A DNA stretch of 64,000 bases from Acidobacteriaceae bacterium KBS 83 (GTDB lineage Bacteria; Acidobacteriota; Terriglobia; Terriglobales; Acidobacteriaceae): assembly GCA_000381585.1 (NCBI GenBank), contig KB906733.1, positions 449,378 to 513,377 of the forward strand, read 5' to 3'. Numbering within the stretch: the first letter of the stretch is position 1; each line of letters begins with the position of its first letter. Position numbers and translations under genes: made by a program. Of the stretch, positions 61,958-64,000 are shown piece by piece. The notes below the pieces were generated by a model. It worked only from the letters and a program-made list of their open reading frames with translations. It ran no database searches and was not told the origin of the DNA.

Positions 61958-63682
61958 CTATCGCATGAGGTTGGTCCTGGCGAGGTCGATGACTTCGTCG
62001 CCGCGGCCGCTCAACACAGCGCGAATCATGTAGAGGCTGAAGCCGAGAGCCTGTTCAAGGCTGATGGTCGGCGGCATAGATAGCTCTTGCCGATTCACCA
62101 GCACCTCAACTAGAGCCGGGCCGTCGTGCGCCAGCGCCTCAGTCAGTGCCGGGCGCAGCGCTTCGGGTTTTTCCACGCGAACGCCGAAGACATCCGCTGA
62201 CTCAGCCAGCTTCGCAAAGTTTGGGTTGACCAGCTCTGTGCCGTAGTCGACCAGTCCGGCCGCTTTCATCTCCAGTTCCACAAAGCCCAGAGAGCTGTTA
62301 TTAAAGACCACCAGCTTCACCGGCAGCTCGAGCTGGTGGAGCGTCAGCAGGTCACCGAGCAGCATTGCCAATCCACCATCGCCGGAGAGCGCGATGACCT
62401 GCCTGCCGGGATGGCTGGCCTGTACACCGATAGCTTGCGGCAGCGCATTCGCCATTGAGCCATGGCTAAAGGAGCCCAGCAGTCTGCGTTTGCCGTTCAT
62501 GTGGAGATAGCGCGCAGACCACACCGTCGGAGTACCTACGTCGCACGTAACGACTGCATCTTCTGCCGCGAGTTCATCCAGCACCTTTGCGACATATTGC
62601 GGATGAATCGGCGTTTTGCCCGGCTCACCCACGGCGAGATCATCGAGACTCTTGCGCGCATCCTTGTAATGGCCGAGGCATATATCGAGATACGAGCGGT
62701 CAGTCTTGCTTTCGATCAGCGGAGTCAGCACCTCCAGCGTGTCCTTCACATTTCCGATCAGGCCCAAGTCAACCGGAGTGCGCCGTCCGATCTGCTCGCC
62801 TAGCCTGTCCACCTGAATGATCTTCGCGCTCTTGGGATAGAACTGCTGATAGGGGAAATCCGTTCCCAGCATGAGCAGAGCGTCGCAATTCATCATGGCG
62901 TGGTAGCCGGAAGAAAAGCCAAGCAGCCCGGTCATCCCCACGTCATAAGGATTGTCGTATTCGATAAACTCCTTGCCGCGCAGCGCGTGAACGATCGGCG
63001 CCTTCAACCGCTCGGCCGCCGCAATCAGCTCCGCATGAGCGCCTTCACAACCGGCGCCACCGAGAATGGTGACCTTGCGCGCGCCATTGAGAATTTCAGC
63101 GGCCTTGCGAAGTTCATCGTCCGATGGGAAAAGCCGCGATGCTGAATCCTCGACGCCGAGCGAAAGTGCCGCCGCGGAACACTCGCGCAGTGCCACATCT
63201 CCGGGAATGACAATCACGGCCACGCCGCGCCTGAGCAGGGCGGTACGCATGGCGATTCCCAGCACCCTCGGCATTTGTTCGGCTTGCGAAACCAGTTCGC
63301 AGTAATAGCTGCAATCCTTGAACAGGTACTCAGGATGCGTCTCCTGAAAGTAGCTGCTACCTATCTCATGACTCGGAACCTGCGCCGCAATCGCGAGTAC
63401 CGGGACGCGATTGCGATGACAATCGAAGAGACCGTTGATGAGGTGAAGATTGCCCGGGCCACAACTGCCAGCGCACACAGCGATCTTTCCTGTGAGATGG
63501 GCCTCCGCTCCGGCAGCAAACGCGGCTGCCTCTTCGTGCCTCACATGCACCCATTCGATCTGTTTACTTTTCCGGATTATCTCGGTCAGGCCATTCAGAG
63601 AATCGCCAACCACTCCGTAGACCCGCTTTACGCCTGCGTTCAACAGTGTGTCGATGAATATCTCAGCCACTCTCTTTGCCAT
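61958..63682 (-). CDS. poxB: Thiamine-diphosphate pyruvate oxidase / pyruvate dehydrogenase (quinone)-like
   Basis: A 574-aa ThDP enzyme of the size of E. coli Pox[41 protein letters not shown] with the catalytic Glu, [40 protein letters not shown] and the ThDP motif [20 protein letters not shown] followed by NN fit PoxB/SPO-type pyruvate oxidases better than acetolactate synthase or oxalyl-CoA decarboxylase. It would oxidise pyruvate to acetate and CO2, donating electrons to quinone. Position at the head of the operon, 30 bp before the CitE-like gene, suggests it consumes the pyruvate that lyase releases. The symbol is by similarity only. Confidence 0.85.
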   Translation of the reverse strand: MAKRVAEIFIDTLLNAGVKRVYGVVGDSLNGLTEIIRKSKQIEWVHVRHEEAAAFAAGAEAHLTGKIAVCAGSCGPGNLHLINGLFDCHRNRVPVLAIAAQVPSHEIGSSYFQETHPEYLFKDCSYYCELVSQAEQMPRVLGIAMRTALLRRGVAVIVIPGDVALRECSAAALSLGVEDSASRLFPSDDELRKAAEILNGARKVTILGGAGCEGAHAELIAAAERLKAPIVHALRGKEFIEYDNPYDVGMTGLLGFSSGYHAMMNCDALLMLGTDFPYQQFYPKSAKIIQVDRLGEQIGRRTPVDLGLIGNVKDTLEVLTPLIESKTDRSYLDICLGHYKDARKSLDDLAVGEPGKTPIHPQYVAKVLDELAAEDAVVTCDVGTPTVWSARYLHMNGKRRLLGSFSHGSMANALPQAIGVQASHPGRQVIALSGDGGLAMLLGDLLTLHQLELPVKLVVFNNSSLGFVELEMKAAGLVDYGTELVNPNFAKLAESADVFGVRVEKPEALRPALTEALAHDGPALVEVLVNRQELSMPPTISLEQALGFSLYMIRAVLSGRGDEVIDLARTNLMR

Positions 63683-64000
63683 GTTTTTCCTCACCTCGGT
63701 GTAAACCGTATCGACTTTGCCATTCGATAGCTGGCTTGGTTTTCGATTGGTGAGCGCCGAACATTTTCGGGATGCCGAGAGTGCGGATCAGCAGACGGCC
63801 CCTGGAGAAGGCGCTGCGCAACGATTTAGCGCGAATGGAGTAGCAGGCGCGCAGCCAAACTTGTATTGATGAATGGCCCCCTGTAGCTTACTCCGACGAA
63901 TGATAGTTTTGACAAGCCCCCTGACGAAACCTGGACTCAAGCGCGAACGTCATACTGCAGTAAGTTAAATTGTGAGAGCGGGATGGCCATGGTGCGGCCC
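63683..64000. other. Region upstream of the dicarboxylate operon
   Basis: About 318 bp to the window end; should contain the promoter of the minus-strand operon. No regulator gene, repeat or clear operator seen. Confidence 0.4.

Noticed and set aside
1-64000. tRNA, rRNA, tmRNA or riboswitch genes
   Set aside because: I looked for conserved tRNA arms and well-known RNA motifs in the gaps and found none convincing; a covariance-model scan would be needed to exclude them.

Overview
The window looks like a chromosomal accessory region of a soil bacterium of the Acidobacteriota (Terriglobia / Acidobacteriaceae type). This is inferred from gene content: a serine/threonine kinase fused to a TolB-like segment and TPRs, a sedolisin with Ig-like C-terminal repeats, a SpoIIE phosphatase, ECF sigma factors and many solitary serine recombinases. 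No rRNA, tRNA or CRISPR array was recognised, so the assignment is an inference. Gene density is low in several stretches, and many relics show an actively rearranging locus.

Layout. (1) 0.2-5.1 kb, minus strand: an overlapping operon of receptor-like kinase, a 90-aa peptide, a YcaO enzyme and TfuA. This is a candidate peptide- or protein-thioamidation system under kinase control. (2) 5.4-14 kb: isolated exported or hypothetical genes, a serine hydrolase, and a broken sedolisin pseudogene. (3) 14.7-20 kb (element A) and 42-46.7 kb (element B): two copies, in the same orientation, of a four-gene unit (ParB-like/DNA methyltransferase, DUF5681, DUF2924, large serine recombinase). Each is preceded by a decayed DUF2924 relic. 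(4) 20-26.5 kb: ArdC-like relic, a truncated Z1 helicase reading in frame into an HK97-type capsid gene, a prohead protease, a DUF262 (GmrSD-like) protein and a DUF1353 protein. (5) 27-30.8 kb: a second type of cassette, serine recombinase plus two ParB/RepB-like proteins, preceded by a perfect 22-bp palindrome and CAGGGAAT repeats. (6) 30.9-37.6 kb: ECF sigma/anti-sigma pair, fibronectin-type proteins, and a TetR-SDR-NmrA-SRPBCC group with a visible TetR-type operator. (7) 38.2-41.6 kb: fumC-mqo-cupin, a core TCA-cycle operon. (8) 47-52.2 kb: an ECF41 sigma factor with two matching ECF41-type promoters in front of an HD-domain gene and a NAD(P)-binding gene, then a cupin and a GC-rich nitroreductase inserted beside a duplicated cupin tail. 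(9) 52.2-64 kb, minus strand: relics, a SpoIIE phosphatase, and a metabolic cluster (ThDP pyruvate oxidase, CitE-like lyase, MaoC hydratase, CoA-transferase, SnoaL, AEC transporter, MmgE/PrpD, SnoaL). The cluster fits itaconate or related C5-dicarboxylate activation and cleavage to acetyl-CoA and pyruvate. Fragments of one fumarase/aspartase-superfamily lyase lie on both sides of its SnoaL-AEC-PrpD-SnoaL block.

The most unusual items are the kinase-peptide-YcaO-TfuA operon, the twin recombinase/methyltransferase elements with a 293-bp tract of perfect identity, the recombinase-ParB-ParB cassette with its palindromic iterons, the Z1-capsid junction, and the C5-dicarboxylate cluster with its split lyase. 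All reading was done by eye; no database search or alignment program was run.
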